Below are positions 28,801 to 38,243 of a stretch of DNA of 56,076 nt, in pieces. The notes beneath the pieces were generated by a model. The model ran no database searches and was not told the origin of the DNA. It saw only the letters and a list, made by a program, of their open reading frames with translations. The DNA comes from Rubripirellula sp. Its GTDB lineage: Bacteria; Planctomycetota; Planctomycetia; Pirellulales; Pirellulaceae. The first letter of the stretch is position 1, and each line of letters opens with the position of its first letter. Made by a program: the position numbers and the translations under genes. Where the stretch lies: assembly GCA_012270385.1 (NCBI GenBank), contig JAAXIK010000219.1, positions 1 through 56,076 of the forward strand, written 5' to 3'.

Positions 28801-30321
28801 TCAATTGATACATTGCCTAAGCGAATCAAGGATTTTGGGATTTTCGAGAAATGGATCACCAGTTTTTTCTGCGTACTCCACTAAGCCCAACGCCAATTTT
28901 TTTGTAACGGCCTGAGTGTTGGGTCGCTGATAAAAATTTAAAAGTTCGTCAGGATCCTCTTTCTGATCGAATAGCCACGGGCGATCAGAAACCGAAAGCA
29001 CTAACTTGTACCTTGAATCGACTGCAGCTACCCAGACTGCTTGCGTTCCAGAATTCCTAAGAAATACCATCTCCTCCTTTTTCCCCTGCGGTGAATGTTG
29101 GAAGTGGTTAGACAAATCACGCCCAGAAAACTCAATCTGAGGCCTGCTACCGATCAACCCAAGTAGCGTTGGAGTTATATCCACTGTCCCAACGGGCTCG
29201 TTGTATACGCTAGCTTTCAGTGTTTCTGGATATCGAATCAATAAAGGCACACGGGCTGATCCTTCGTAAGGATTACCTTTGTTAAGTCGATCGTGTTCAT
29301 AACAAAGGTCACCATGATCGGACGTCACCATCACAACTGTGGATTCTGTTTTTCCAATATCTTCTAGAGCTTGTAAAAGCCGACCAATGTTGTCATCCAA
29401 ACATTTGACCATGCCGAAATAACGGCTCATCTGATCGCCGCGAAAGATCGCATGTTTTTTGTCTCCACCGAGCCATTTCGGAGATGACATATCCTCTACC
29501 GCATAAGTCCGAGGGGGCAAAAATCTCAGATGTGAATACATTTGATCATAGGGTGCACGAACAGTATTCGGGCCATGTGGATCTGGGAAGCTAACCACGA
29601 GCAAAAAAGGTGATGGATTTTCCTCGTGGATTATTTCTAAAGCACGATCTGTCAAGAAGTCTGTTGCATAGCTTTTTGGACCCGCATCATCTACATCGTA
29701 ACTTGGTTGCCCGCGCTTATCCCTAGCAGCAATTTTTGGCTTTGCACCAACCTCTTCGAACTTTTTCCAATGTCCCCGATTGAACATGTATTTGGTATTT
29801 TCAAAATCACCATTTACCGCAGGGGACCATTCTGGCTTGCCGTCACCAGCTAGATGCCATTTTCCGACAAAACTGGTGCGATAACCATCTTTTCGTAGCA
29901 ACCCCGCAAGAGTTTGCACACCTGCTTTCAAAGGCTGATTGTTAGTAGATACACCAGCTTGATGGGGATAGAGCCCCGTGATCATCGCAGCTCGGCACGG
30001 TGAGCAGACTGGTGATGTGGCATAAGCTCGGGTGCAGATTACACCATCATGAGCAATCCGATCCAAGTTTGGTGTTTCGACTATTGAGTTTGGCCCCCAC
30101 ATCTCTGCTTGCTCAGGGGAAAGCAAATCTCGATAACAACCAAGAGTCCGAAAATTGTGCTCGTCCGTGACAATCAACAACACGTTGGGTGGATTTTCAT
30201 TACCCAGCACTAAGCCTGGACCTATTAGGAGCACAACCAAAGGCAACATCGAACGGATGGCTGCTGCATGCACAGCCTCAACCCTCACTGCCCACTTTTC
30301 AAATTTCACTTTAGACACCAT
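28801..30321 (-). CDS. exported sulfatase (S1 family, CSPCR maturation motif)
   Basis: A 506-residue alkaline-phosphatase-superfamily sulfatase. A hydrophobic signal segment (LPLVVLLIGPGLVLG) precedes the catalytic domain. Metal and substrate residues are in TDEHNFRTLGC, GKWHLAGDG, SFPDPHGPN and TSDHGDLCYEH. The formylglycine site reads VCSPCRAAMITG: C-x-P-C-R instead of the commoner C-x-P-S-R, so the modified Cys is present but the fourth position is unusual. The natural substrate, probably a sulfated polysaccharide, cannot be assigned. An alternative start is the ATG at 30249. It overlaps the ThuA-like gene by 16 bp, so the two are translationally coupled. Confidence 0.9.
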   Translation of the reverse strand: MVSKVKFEKWAVRVEAVHAAAIRSMLPLVVLLIGPGLVLGNENPPNVLLIVTDEHNFRTLGCYRDLLSPEQAEMWGPNSIVETPNLDRIAHDGVICTRAYATSPVCSPCRAAMITGLYPHQAGVSTNNQPLKAGVQTLAGLLRKDGYRTSFVGKWHLAGDGKPEWSPAVNGDFENTKYMFNRGHWKKFEEVGAKPKIAARDKRGQPSYDVDDAGPKSYATDFLTDRALEIIHEENPSPFLLVVSFPDPHGPNTVRAPYDQMYSHLRFLPPRTYAVEDMSSPKWLGGDKKHAIFRGDQMSRYFGMVKCLDDNIGRLLQALEDIGKTESTVVMVTSDHGDLCYEHDRLNKGNPYEGSARVPLLIRYPETLKASVYNEPVGTVDITPTLLGLIGSRPQIEFSGRDLSNHFQHSPQGKKEEMVFLRNSGTQAVWVAAVDSRYKLVLSVSDRPWLFDQKEDPDELLNFYQRPNTQAVTKKLALGLVEYAEKTGDPFLENPKILDSLRQCIN

Positions 30322-31073
30322 TTTGTAGCGTTCACCAGTAATTGTTCTATAAGTCCAGAATCAAAATCTTCGGGGTGCCCAAGCGACGTGTAAAACGACT
30401 TCCCTCCGTCAGCTCTAACGTACGTCCAAGCGACGGGCTCACTGCGCTGTTCAACCACTGTTCCGGTCAGCAGGACGGTAGCGGTCCCCTGCAGTGGAGA
30501 TACTTTATAAAGCGATCCAAGTGATACAACTGATCCATTCTCAAGTACTCCGTCGAGCAGGTCTGAATTCTCAGTGGGTCCTGTGCGGGGAAGCGAAACG
30601 GTAACCCTTAAATGATTCGGATGATGGTTAGTGTAGTTGCCACCAAACACTTCCTGATCAAAGGTAGGCCATTGGGAATGCCCCAGGGGTGCCTCTTCTT
30701 TTCGCAATGCGAATGCATGGTTTGCTGTTCGTATTCCAATGACAGGCTTTCCCTGAGCAATATGCTTCCGAATCGCATCCAATTGCTCCGAGGGCAAAGC
30801 GCGGCGTCTGACGCTAACCACTAAAAGATCAGCGGAGATGATAGGTAAATATGCATCTAGAATATTACGATCGGTCGAACTCGCGAAGATGAACTGATTT
30901 TCATACTGTTTTAAATGCTCTCGGGCAAACTCCGGTAATGTTCTCTCGGTGTCATATTCCCTTTCCGCGCAAAGAAACACAATTTTCTTGGGTGGATTAG
31001 TCTGTGCCTCTATCGAAGATAAAAACGTAGTCCAGCAAAGAAGCACGAGAGTGATTTGTAGGTATAGCTTCAT
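30306..31073 (-). CDS. exported ThuA-like domain protein
   Basis: A 255-residue protein with a signal peptide ending near SIEAQ. The rest resembles ThuA-like (trehalose-utilisation) proteins with a class I glutamine-amidotransferase-like fold: KIVFLCAEREYDTERTLPEF, LLVVSVRRRALP, GKPVIGIRTANHAF and near the end EPVAWTYVRADGGKSFYTSLGHPED, the most diagnostic stretch. Family members in Planctomycetes sit in carbohydrate loci, but no catalytic activity is firmly known. It is the first gene of a two-gene operon with the sulfatase, which suggests a shared role in polysaccharide breakdown. Confidence 0.8.
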   Translation of the reverse strand: MKLYLQITLVLLCWTTFLSSIEAQTNPPKKIVFLCAEREYDTERTLPEFAREHLKQYENQFIFASSTDRNILDAYLPIISADLLVVSVRRRALPSEQLDAIRKHIAQGKPVIGIRTANHAFALRKEEAPLGHSQWPTFDQEVFGGNYTNHHPNHLRVTVSLPRTGPTENSDLLDGVLENGSVVSLGSLYKVSPLQGTATVLLTGTVVEQRSEPVAWTYVRADGGKSFYTSLGHPEDFDSGLIEQLLVNATKWCLK

Positions 31074-31180
31074 CGTTCACCATTACCTGAAGCGAGTCAA
31101 AGTTCACGAAATGGAATACGCAGATCCTATCGGAGAGCATCTAACCTAAACGAGACTCTGTCGGAGTCTGAAATATTGCT

Positions 31181-32356
31181 CTACTCTTTTGCAGGCAGAT
31201 GCCTCAAAGCAAGAACGCCTTCCGTGGCACGGATCGCGTCAAGTGTTGATTCATCAATCCCGCCATCCAAATCAATGATTGTGTACGCAATTTGCCCACG
31301 GGACTTGTTGAGAAGATCAGCAATGTTCAAACCCGCATTGGCTAATATAGTAGAGATTTGACCAACCATATTTGGAACATTCGCATTAGCGATGGTAATT
31401 CGGCTGCCACCATTCCGAGGCATCATTGCCTCCGGGAAATTAACGGAATTTCTAACGGTTCCATCCTCTAAATAATCACGCAAACTGTCCGCTACCATCA
31501 CGGCACAATTCTCTTCCGCTTCATTGGTGCTTGCGCCGAGGTGGGGAAATGCCAATACTTTTGCATGCTGCAGCATCGCGCCGGTTGGAAAGTCACAAAC
31601 ATAGGAATGCAGCTGATCCGAATCCAAAGCAGCTACCACAGCATCCTCGTCGCAAATACCACCACGAGCCAGGTTCACCAAAACACCTCCTCGAGGCATC
31701 ATGCTGATTCTCTCCGCACTCACAAGTCCTCGAGTGGCATCAAGAAGAGGTACATGGACGGAAACACAATCGCATTGCGAAAATAAATGATCAATACTCA
31801 CAGCTTGCTCGACGCCACTGGAAAGCTGCCACGCACTCTGCACCGATATAGAGGGATCGTACCCAACCACCTTCATACCTAGGGATAAAGCCGCATTCGC
31901 CACTCTTAGCCCGATCGCCCCAAGACCGATAACACCAAGTGTTTTTGATGGCAGCTCTGAACCAACAAAATTCTTTTTACCTGCCTCCACAGCAACGGAA
32001 ATCTCGCTATCCGAGCCCGTTAAATCTGAAGCGAACTGCATCGCTGCAGGAACATTACGCGATGCCATGAGCAGCCCGGTTAACACCAACTCCTTCACCG
32101 CATTAGCGTTAGCACCGGGGGCGTTGAACACCGGAACTCCACGCTCAGTCATTGCAGATACTGGGATATTATTGACTCCCGCCCCTGCACGGCCAATCGC
32201 GGAAACCGTTTCGGGTATCTCCATATCATGCATCTTGAACGAACGAACCATAATGGCATCAGGATGGCTCATTTCCGACGCAACCTCGTAGCCCTCTCGC
32301 GGCAATCGCTGCAGACCTTGTACTGAAATATTATTGAGAGTCAGGATTTTGTACAT
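31181..32356 (-). CDS. serA: D-3-phosphoglycerate dehydrogenase
   Basis: The NAD-dependent first enzyme of serine synthesis, oxidising 3-phosphoglycerate. From the ATG at 32356 it has 391 residues, the short form: a substrate domain with GRAGAGVNNIPV, a Rossmann fold with GLGAIGLRVANAALSLG, an active-site region ending in FPHLGASTNEAEENC (His near Glu), and a C-terminal ACT domain (VPNMVGQISTILANAGLNI) that may bind serine. It lacks the extra allosteric domain of longer forms. The frame extends 21 codons upstream without similarity. It follows serC after 165 bp on the same strand. It ends at TAG. Confidence 0.94.
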   Translation of the reverse strand: MYKILTLNNISVQGLQRLPREGYEVASEMSHPDAIMVRSFKMHDMEIPETVSAIGRAGAGVNNIPVSAMTERGVPVFNAPGANANAVKELVLTGLLMASRNVPAAMQFASDLTGSDSEISVAVEAGKKNFVGSELPSKTLGVIGLGAIGLRVANAALSLGMKVVGYDPSISVQSAWQLSSGVEQAVSIDHLFSQCDCVSVHVPLLDATRGLVSAERISMMPRGGVLVNLARGGICDEDAVVAALDSDQLHSYVCDFPTGAMLQHAKVLAFPHLGASTNEAEENCAVMVADSLRDYLEDGTVRNSVNFPEAMMPRNGGSRITIANANVPNMVGQISTILANAGLNIADLLNKSRGQIAYTIIDLDGGIDESTLDAIRATEGVLALRHLPAKE

Positions 32357-32521
32357 GAGTTCAAGCTGAATTCTTTGTGGTGATAAGTTGTAAGGATGAT
32401 TTTCTGGAGTCAAAGCCAAACCAGAAATACTTCGATCAACATTGTGTAATATTCAATAAGCTCGCGTTCAGCTCCATATCGCTGATCACTTTTTAACACC
32501 CTGTCAATCGACGAGTAGGTA

Positions 32522-33634
32522 TCAAGCATTATCCGCTGCAAAATTTTCCATGAAGCTTGCGAGTGCTTGTGCTCCCTCATAAGGCATTGCGTTGTAGATG
32601 CTCGCACGAATCCCCCCCACGCTGCGATGCCCTTTCAAGCTATCGAGTCGATTTGCGCTTGCTTCACTTACAAACTTAGCTTGCAGCTCATCCGAGGGAA
32701 GATTGAACGTCACATTCATTTTAGATCGACAGTTAGGGTTAGCATGACCTCGATAAAATCCATCACTCGAATCAATGGCCTGATAAAGAAGCGATGCTTT
32801 GCTTTCATTGACTTTCTCAATGGCTTCTAAGCCCCCAACGTCATCTTGCAGCCAATGTGCAATCTTTCCCAACATATACACAGCAAAGGTCGGTGGTGTA
32901 TTCCACATGGAGTCAGCTTGATCATGATTCCTGTAGTTCAAGTAACCTGGCAGCGAATCTTCTCCGCGCTGAAGTAGGTCTTTCCGCATGATGACCACGG
33001 TGACCCCGGCTGGTCCTGCATTTTTCTGAGCACAGGCGTAAAGAAGACCATATTTGGAAATGTCTAATCGCCTTGATAGAAAATCACTGGAAGCATCACA
33101 TACTAAAGGCACTGAACTTGGACACACTGGCTCAACTTCAAATTGCACACCCTGAATCGTTTCGTTGCTGCAATAGTAGAGGTAAGCAGATTCATCAGGA
33201 ACGCTGATCGAATCAGACGCTGGTAAACCACAAAAATTACTTTCGCCACCATCAAAGGCCGCCAAAACCTCCCCCTCCTTCTTTGCTTCAACGATGGCTT
33301 TCTTGCTCCACGACCCCGTTACGAGATACTGCGCAGTCTTCCCTGTTCCGCGGAGCAAATTCGCTGGCACCATCGAAAACTGTAGTGCTGACCCACCTTG
33401 GAGAAAGAGGACCGAGTAGTCTTCTGGAACTTCAAGTAGTGTTCGTAAAGTGGTTTCCGCGTCCGCAGCAATTTCTGTAAAAATCTTGCTTCGATGGCTG
33501 ATTTCCATCACCGACGCACCCGCACCGGGATAACACAGTAATTCCTCTCTTACTTCTTCTAACACGGAGAGCGGAATGGTTGCTGGTCCAGCTGAAAAAT
33601 TAAAAAGACGCTGCTTAACCGCGCTGTCATTCAT
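32522..33634 (-). CDS. serC: phosphoserine aminotransferase
   Basis: A 370-residue PLP enzyme that converts 3-phosphohydroxypyruvate to phosphoserine, the step after SerA. The N-terminus FNFSAGPATIPLSVLEE and HRSKIFTEIAADAE are typical. The PLP lysine lies in the ACAQKNAGPAGV segment, and RASIYNAMPYEGAQALASFM closes the protein. It is the upstream partner of serA, giving the first two serine-pathway enzymes in one operon. No serB is seen in the window. Confidence 0.95.
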   Translation of the reverse strand: MNDSAVKQRLFNFSAGPATIPLSVLEEVREELLCYPGAGASVMEISHRSKIFTEIAADAETTLRTLLEVPEDYSVLFLQGGSALQFSMVPANLLRGTGKTAQYLVTGSWSKKAIVEAKKEGEVLAAFDGGESNFCGLPASDSISVPDESAYLYYCSNETIQGVQFEVEPVCPSSVPLVCDASSDFLSRRLDISKYGLLYACAQKNAGPAGVTVVIMRKDLLQRGEDSLPGYLNYRNHDQADSMWNTPPTFAVYMLGKIAHWLQDDVGGLEAIEKVNESKASLLYQAIDSSDGFYRGHANPNCRSKMNVTFNLPSDELQAKFVSEASANRLDSLKGHRSVGGIRASIYNAMPYEGAQALASFMENFAADNA

Positions 33635-33964
33635 CGTGTCGAGTTTCCCAAAATACTTGATCGGAGTGTGTTTAAAAAATCCAGGGTTCTAACCCCATAT
33701 CTAGAACCGACGAGGACAGGCGATTGTAAGCATGTCACCTCAAGTTCGGAAGGTTCCCATCTCGTGGTAATCCTAAAGAATCACTCACATTCTCAGGGGT
33801 GAAAACTCATAACAGTGCGAAATGGTGAACTGGCAATCAGATCACGCGATCTCCTCTCACCTAGTGGGATCGCATTGATGACAGCGACAAAACCTCAATT
33901 TGCTGCAATTCGTCGATTTCAGCGATGCCAAGCGGCGGCGGAACTAGCCAGTGAGCGGAGAGAG
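33635..33964. other. 330-bp intergenic region without a supported gene
   Basis: This lies between the serC start and the NYN-protein stop, both on the minus strand. It should hold the serC promoter. I saw no convincing ORF, hairpin terminator or RNA gene. Confidence 0.5.
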
Positions 33965-34513
33965 TCAGAGATCAAACTCATCCAGCCACTGATTCACCTC
34001 CTCTGGAGAAGGACATTCAGAAATATTTTTCCTATCTGGAGTGGGATTTTCCTGAGTAGGCTCACTCATCTTACTGAGAATTCCTGGCGCAAGTTGTACC
34101 CGACCATCCACCAGATCATCGATCCAAAGCTCTGAATCAAATACGGTTGCCGCGCGTCGCGTAGCCGCTGCTTGAATTCGATGATCGCTGGAGACCACGC
34201 AGAGTCTTTTTGGGGAAGATACCGATCCAATAATCTCCTCCAGCAGATCATCTGCTTCAGGGTAATTCACTGCAAAAAGAACTGTTAAATCGTATTGACG
34301 AAAGTGGTCTTTAACACCAAGAGGAGGCCTAGAAGCATCAAAAACAACACAGGTTAAACGTCTAACTTTCTCTGGTAAGTATGAACCCAAACGATGGAGA
34401 AGCAGGTTACGTTCACGCTCGAGCCATCTAGGATCACTTGCACGTCCGGGAGGAGCCACAGGCGCGATCACGTTGTAACCGTCGATTAGCAAAACGCATC
34501 TTGTCAAATCCAA
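33965..34513 (-). CDS. NYN-domain (YacP/Rae1-like) putative ribonuclease
   Basis: A 182-residue PIN-like protein. LLIDGYNVI at the N-terminus carries the first catalytic aspartate. VVFDASRPP, AVNYPEADDLLEEII and VVSSDHRIQAAA supply the remaining acidic residues of the NYN nuclease fold. Bacterial relatives such as Rae1 cut mRNA on the ribosome; whether this one does is inference. The last ~40 residues are polar and probably disordered. It follows truA by about 170 bp on the same strand. Confidence 0.85.
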   Translation of the reverse strand: MDLTRCVLLIDGYNVIAPVAPPGRASDPRWLERERNLLLHRLGSYLPEKVRRLTCVVFDASRPPLGVKDHFRQYDLTVLFAVNYPEADDLLEEIIGSVSSPKRLCVVSSDHRIQAAATRRAATVFDSELWIDDLVDGRVQLAPGILSKMSEPTQENPTPDRKNISECPSPEEVNQWLDEFDL

Positions 34514-34686
34514 CAGAACTATCTCCTATTCAAATAGATCAGCATCCTGCTCAGCAACGCATTTCACGATCACGAACTGCTCACCGACTCTCACATCTCC
34601 CGCAATAATTCCCCTGCTCAACAAGTCAAGCAAATCTCAAAGCAACTGTTGTGGGGGATTGCCTGAAGCTCCAATGACTAGATTTC

Positions 34687-35469
34687 TCATCCATCGATGA
34701 GATAAATCTCTTTTGGGTAGTCAACACTCATAAGGAATAGCCCATGCGGAGGTGCCGTTGGACCAGCCTTGGTTCTATCTCTGGCCGCCAACACGGTCTT
34801 GATCCACTGCACTTGTTCCTTGCCTGATCCAATTTGCACCAAGCTTCCCACGATATTTCTTACCATGTTGTAAAGAAAGCCATCGGCCTCCACCTCGATC
34901 GCGATCATCATGCCTTCCGCTAAATCATTTTCAGACTGGCACTTCACCGTGCATTCAAAAATTGATCGCACTGTTGAACCTCGATCAGCACCCGATGCCT
35001 GGAAGCTGGCAAAATCTTGTCTACCTTCAAGTGTCCGAGCGGCTTCTTGCATCGCTGAAAGATCCAGTGAATTTCGTAAAAGCCAGCGGAAGCGCCTTTC
35101 AAATGGGGAAGGGACTTCGCCAATTTGTATTTGATATCGATATCGCTTTCGCAGGGAGTCCCTAATCGCGTGAAACCCAGAGACAACTTCCAGAGAGTCT
35201 CGCACGGTGATGTCAGAGGGTAACTTAGTATTTAAAGCTTTAGCTAATTGAGTGGCAGCGCTTCTCCACGGAAGTCGACAACTCACAACTTGACCCACTG
35301 CGTGAACACCCGAATCAGTCCTCCCGCTTCCCACCACATTGATAGGTTGATTCACAACTTTCTTAATGGCTTCCTGAAGATGCCCTTGGATCGTGGGTCG
35401 ATTGGGTTGAATCTGCCAGCCAAAATAATGCGTTCCTTCGTACGAAACGGTGAGTTGATATGTCTTCAT
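34687..35469 (-). CDS. truA: tRNA pseudouridine(38-40) synthase
   Basis: A 260-residue enzyme that makes pseudouridine at positions 38-40 of the tRNA anticodon stem. The catalytic aspartate lies in GSGRTDSGVHAVGQV. YEGTHYFGWQIQPN at the start, KRYRYQI and FLYNMVRNIVGSL near the end are family landmarks. ATG at 35469 gives the typical beginning (MKTYQLTVSYEGT); the frame extends seven codons upstream. asd lies 85 bp upstream on the same strand. Confidence 0.94.
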   Translation of the reverse strand: MKTYQLTVSYEGTHYFGWQIQPNRPTIQGHLQEAIKKVVNQPINVVGSGRTDSGVHAVGQVVSCRLPWRSAATQLAKALNTKLPSDITVRDSLEVVSGFHAIRDSLRKRYRYQIQIGEVPSPFERRFRWLLRNSLDLSAMQEAARTLEGRQDFASFQASGADRGSTVRSIFECTVKCQSENDLAEGMMIAIEVEADGFLYNMVRNIVGSLVQIGSGKEQVQWIKTVLAARDRTKAGPTAPPHGLFLMSVDYPKEIYLIDG

Positions 35470-35553
35470 CACCGATTCCATCGCAACCATCTTCCTAGCT
35501 TCTTAGTGATGATTCGTTGTTCACCTGATCATTCAGCAAGCACGCTCACAGGT

Positions 35554-36558
35554 TCAAGATGTTTTTTGCAACAACTCCGCAATCTGAACGGCATTAGTAG
35601 CCGCACCTTTACGAAGATTGTCACTGACACACCAGAAAGCTAAGCCGTTTTCACTACTGATATCTTTTCGAATTCTCCCCACGAAGACATCGTCTTTACC
35701 TTCGCAATCCCGGGGCATGGGATATTTCAAGTTTTCCAGATCATCAACGACAGTAACTCCGTCGGCTGCAGAAAATAAATCCCTAGCTTCTGACACAGAT
35801 AGGGGCCGCTCTGTTTCGACGAGAATGGACTCGCTGTGACCAATGGTCACTGGAACCCGAACGCATGTAGGGCAAACATCGATGTTCTCATCACCCATAA
35901 TTTTGCGAGTTTCGTACACCATTTTCATTTCTTCGCTCGTGTACCCCTCGAACTTATTCGATCCAATCTGCGGAATCAGATTGAAACCAATGGGATGTTG
36001 AAAGGTAGCCGGCTCGGCAGTCTCACCGGATAGCGTTTCCTTTACACTTTTGAACAGTTCCTCGTTCCCCGCCGTGCCAGCCCCACTGGTTGCCTGATAG
36101 GTGCTTACCACTACCCGCTTCACCCGCGCCGCTCGATGGAGGGGCGCCAAAGCTACGACCATTTGGGTCGTACTACAGTTTGGACTGGCAACAATTCCTT
36201 GATGGTTAGATACCGCTTCCGGATTCACCTCAGGAATAATGAGCGGAACACTAGGGTCCATGCGCCAATACCCACTCTCATCGACCACTACCGCTCCAGC
36301 ATCCACGGCCCAAGGTGCGAACTCTTTAGAGATTTCGTCTGGTGTACTGGCAATCACCAAATCAACGCCATCGAACGCACCGGGCTCTAACAATTCGATG
36401 GGTACCGTCGCTCCTCCAACGTTAACCACCTTGCCAACAGATCTTTCCGATGCAAGAAGCTTGAGAGTTTGATAGGGCAGCTTTCTTTGAACTATCTGCT
36501 CTAAAACAATTCGTCCTACGGCACCCGTTGCGCCTACAAGAGCAATATTTTCGTACAC
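35554..36558 (-). CDS. asd: aspartate-semialdehyde dehydrogenase
   Basis: The NADPH-dependent enzyme that makes aspartate semialdehyde for lysine, threonine, methionine and diaminopimelate. Recognised are IALVGATGAVGRIVLEQI, the catalytic cysteine in SPNCSTTQMVVAL, STYQATSGAGTAG and the substrate histidine region VPVTIGHSES. The start is probably a GTG at 36558 that puts six residues before the dinucleotide-binding motif; an upstream GTG at 36618 would add 20 residues. It heads an apparent asd-truA-NYN unit. Confidence 0.93.
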   Translation of the reverse strand: MYENIALVGATGAVGRIVLEQIVQRKLPYQTLKLLASERSVGKVVNVGGATVPIELLEPGAFDGVDLVIASTPDEISKEFAPWAVDAGAVVVDESGYWRMDPSVPLIIPEVNPEAVSNHQGIVASPNCSTTQMVVALAPLHRAARVKRVVVSTYQATSGAGTAGNEELFKSVKETLSGETAEPATFQHPIGFNLIPQIGSNKFEGYTSEEMKMVYETRKIMGDENIDVCPTCVRVPVTIGHSESILVETERPLSVSEARDLFSAADGVTVVDDLENLKYPMPRDCEGKDDVFVGRIRKDISSENGLAFWCVSDNLRKGAATNAVQIAELLQKTS

Positions 36559-36686
36559 GATTTTGTGGGGGTTAAAACTGAAGAAATGTCCCAGTGGCTG
36601 TAGACATCTAGTCGGCACCAGAGGACTACTACAAGAAGCCGGTAACTTCGCATCCTAAAAGATCTAGTCGACTCGCAACATTGCTT

Positions 36687-36692
36687 GTCAAC
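36687..36692 (-). promoter_or_regulatory. candidate -35 element upstream of asd
   Basis: A perfect TTGACA on the minus strand, about 130 bases before the asd start. The -10 at the right distance is poor (CTAGAT-like), so this is only a candidate. Confidence 0.25.
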
Positions 36693-36712
36693 CATATCCC
36701 GAATGAAAGTTG

Positions 36713-36744
36713 AAAAAAACTCTATCCAGTGATGTAGAGATAGA
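36713..36744 (-). terminator. weak candidate terminator after the SUMF1-like gene
   Basis: On the minus strand a 6-bp stem (TCTATC with GATAGA, 12-nt loop) is followed one base later by seven T. It lies about 37-68 bases past the stop of the SUMF1-like gene. The stem is AT-rich, so strength is doubtful. Confidence 0.45.
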
Positions 36745-36780
36745 TACTCCATCCCATCACCGCTGACGAATGACTACTCT

Positions 36781-37977
36781 CTATTCTTTCATCTTCTTAA
36801 TCGCATCGGAGAGATTCTCATCCACAAGGCCAAGGCCTCCGCGACCGCCGACAAGTCTTGCTTGAACATCGTCCTTGACATCTTCTGCGGTATTCTCCCA
36901 AAAATTTGTGATCTTATCCGCATCCAGAGGTTGATAAGATCGGAATAGGCGGAAACCAACTCCTCTAGCTGGGTCATTAGTGAACCACCAAGGACTCTTG
37001 GGAAAATTAGGGTCGTCCTCTTTCCATATTTCATCGTCAGAAGCTAAACGTGCAGCGCTCCTCAAACGATCTGCCTCCATTTCCCAGCTACCACCTCTGG
37101 CGACTACCGGATAAGCCCACTCAGGCCAAACAACCATCTCCGAGGCCTTCACAGGCTGCTTGTCGACGTATTGAGCATAGCCATCTTCGGTGTACTCGTT
37201 GACCGTGAGCTCCGCAACATTGCCATGCATATCATACAGGCCGAAGGGGTTAGGCTTTTTCCCGCCTACCAAAGGCGCTTCGAGGCCTGAGTTATCAAAA
37301 GACCACGCATACTCGTCCAAAGCTTCCGCATTAGCACCAAAACTATAGGCGGAAGTTGTGCCTCCTCGCGCTGCGTGCTCCCATTCCGCCTCAGTGGGCA
37401 AACGATACTGCTGGCCTGTCACTCGGCTGAGCCACTTCGTGTACTGCTGAGCTGAATATTGTGTCATGGTAACGGCTGGCTGGTCATCCTCTTCCCCATA
37501 CTCGAATGTAAATGTTGGATCATAAAGCTCGGTGGGAGCTGTAATGGAATCCACTCGATTCTCTTCCGTGACGGGTCGTTCACCGCGAGATTCAAATTCC
37601 TTAAAGATCCCGTAGAGATACATGTACGGCTTGTACTGTGCCCAAGTAATTTCTTTTTTGCCAACCCACATTGGCTCCGCAATCACTTTGATCTGCGGAC
37701 CCTCATCATCTGACCTACCCTCCTCATCAGCAGGACTACCCATCAGAAATTCCCCACCGGGAATAGGAATCATCTCCAAGGAGATATCTGTCCCAGGAAT
37801 AGTGAGGGTATACGGAACCATATAGCCCTCCTTAACCTTGACACTTGGGCCGGCCTCAGGCTTTTTCGATGCAATACCAACTTGACTTGCAGGAGCCGCA
37901 CCTTTTTTCTCTTCAGCAAATCCAACGGATGAGCTGAGTAAAAATAAAACCATCGTAAATGGAATGAATAATCTCAT
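36781..37977 (-). CDS. exported SUMF1/FGE-like domain protein without cysteines
   Basis: A 398-residue protein with a signal peptide ending near VGFAEE (ATG at 37977). The formylglycine-generating-enzyme fold is clear: IPIPGGEFLMGSPADEEGRSDDEGP, YRLPTEAEWEHAARGG, NPFGLYDMHGNVAEL and VARGGSWEMEADRLRSAAR, ending GVGFRLFRS. True FGEs need two cysteines near the end to bind copper and oxidise the sulfatase cysteine; this protein has no cysteine at all, so it cannot work as an FGE by that chemistry. It is probably a ligand-binding or structural paralogue, as many SUMF1-domain proteins are. It is not adjacent to the sulfatase gene. It ends at TAG. Confidence 0.83.
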   Translation of the reverse strand: MRLFIPFTMVLFLLSSSVGFAEEKKGAAPASQVGIASKKPEAGPSVKVKEGYMVPYTLTIPGTDISLEMIPIPGGEFLMGSPADEEGRSDDEGPQIKVIAEPMWVGKKEITWAQYKPYMYLYGIFKEFESRGERPVTEENRVDSITAPTELYDPTFTFEYGEEDDQPAVTMTQYSAQQYTKWLSRVTGQQYRLPTEAEWEHAARGGTTSAYSFGANAEALDEYAWSFDNSGLEAPLVGGKKPNPFGLYDMHGNVAELTVNEYTEDGYAQYVDKQPVKASEMVVWPEWAYPVVARGGSWEMEADRLRSAARLASDDEIWKEDDPNFPKSPWWFTNDPARGVGFRLFRSYQPLDADKITNFWENTAEDVKDDVQARLVGGRGGLGLVDENLSDAIKKMKE

Positions 37978-38243
37978 TGAATCTGTCCGAGCCAAGCTCT
38001 CTGTGTGTAATTGGTGGGACCGTCAAATCAGACAGTCATTGCTATTGCCTGAGGAGAACCGGTCTGAGTCTTAACCAGTGAGACTGCGTTTACCAACTTC
38101 TTAAAAAACGCAGTCCGACATCTATTTTAGAAGGAGGCGGCTCATTTGTGGAGTGTGTTCTTGAGCAGAGTCCAAAAAGGTCAAATGTTGACCGCAGCAA
38201 CTTCTACAATTGTTAAACACGGAAGGTCTGTTGGACACTTGAC

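Noticed and set aside
33815-34135. 106-codon plus-strand ORF
   Set aside because: It overlaps the NYN protein gene in antisense and its product has no recognisable features.
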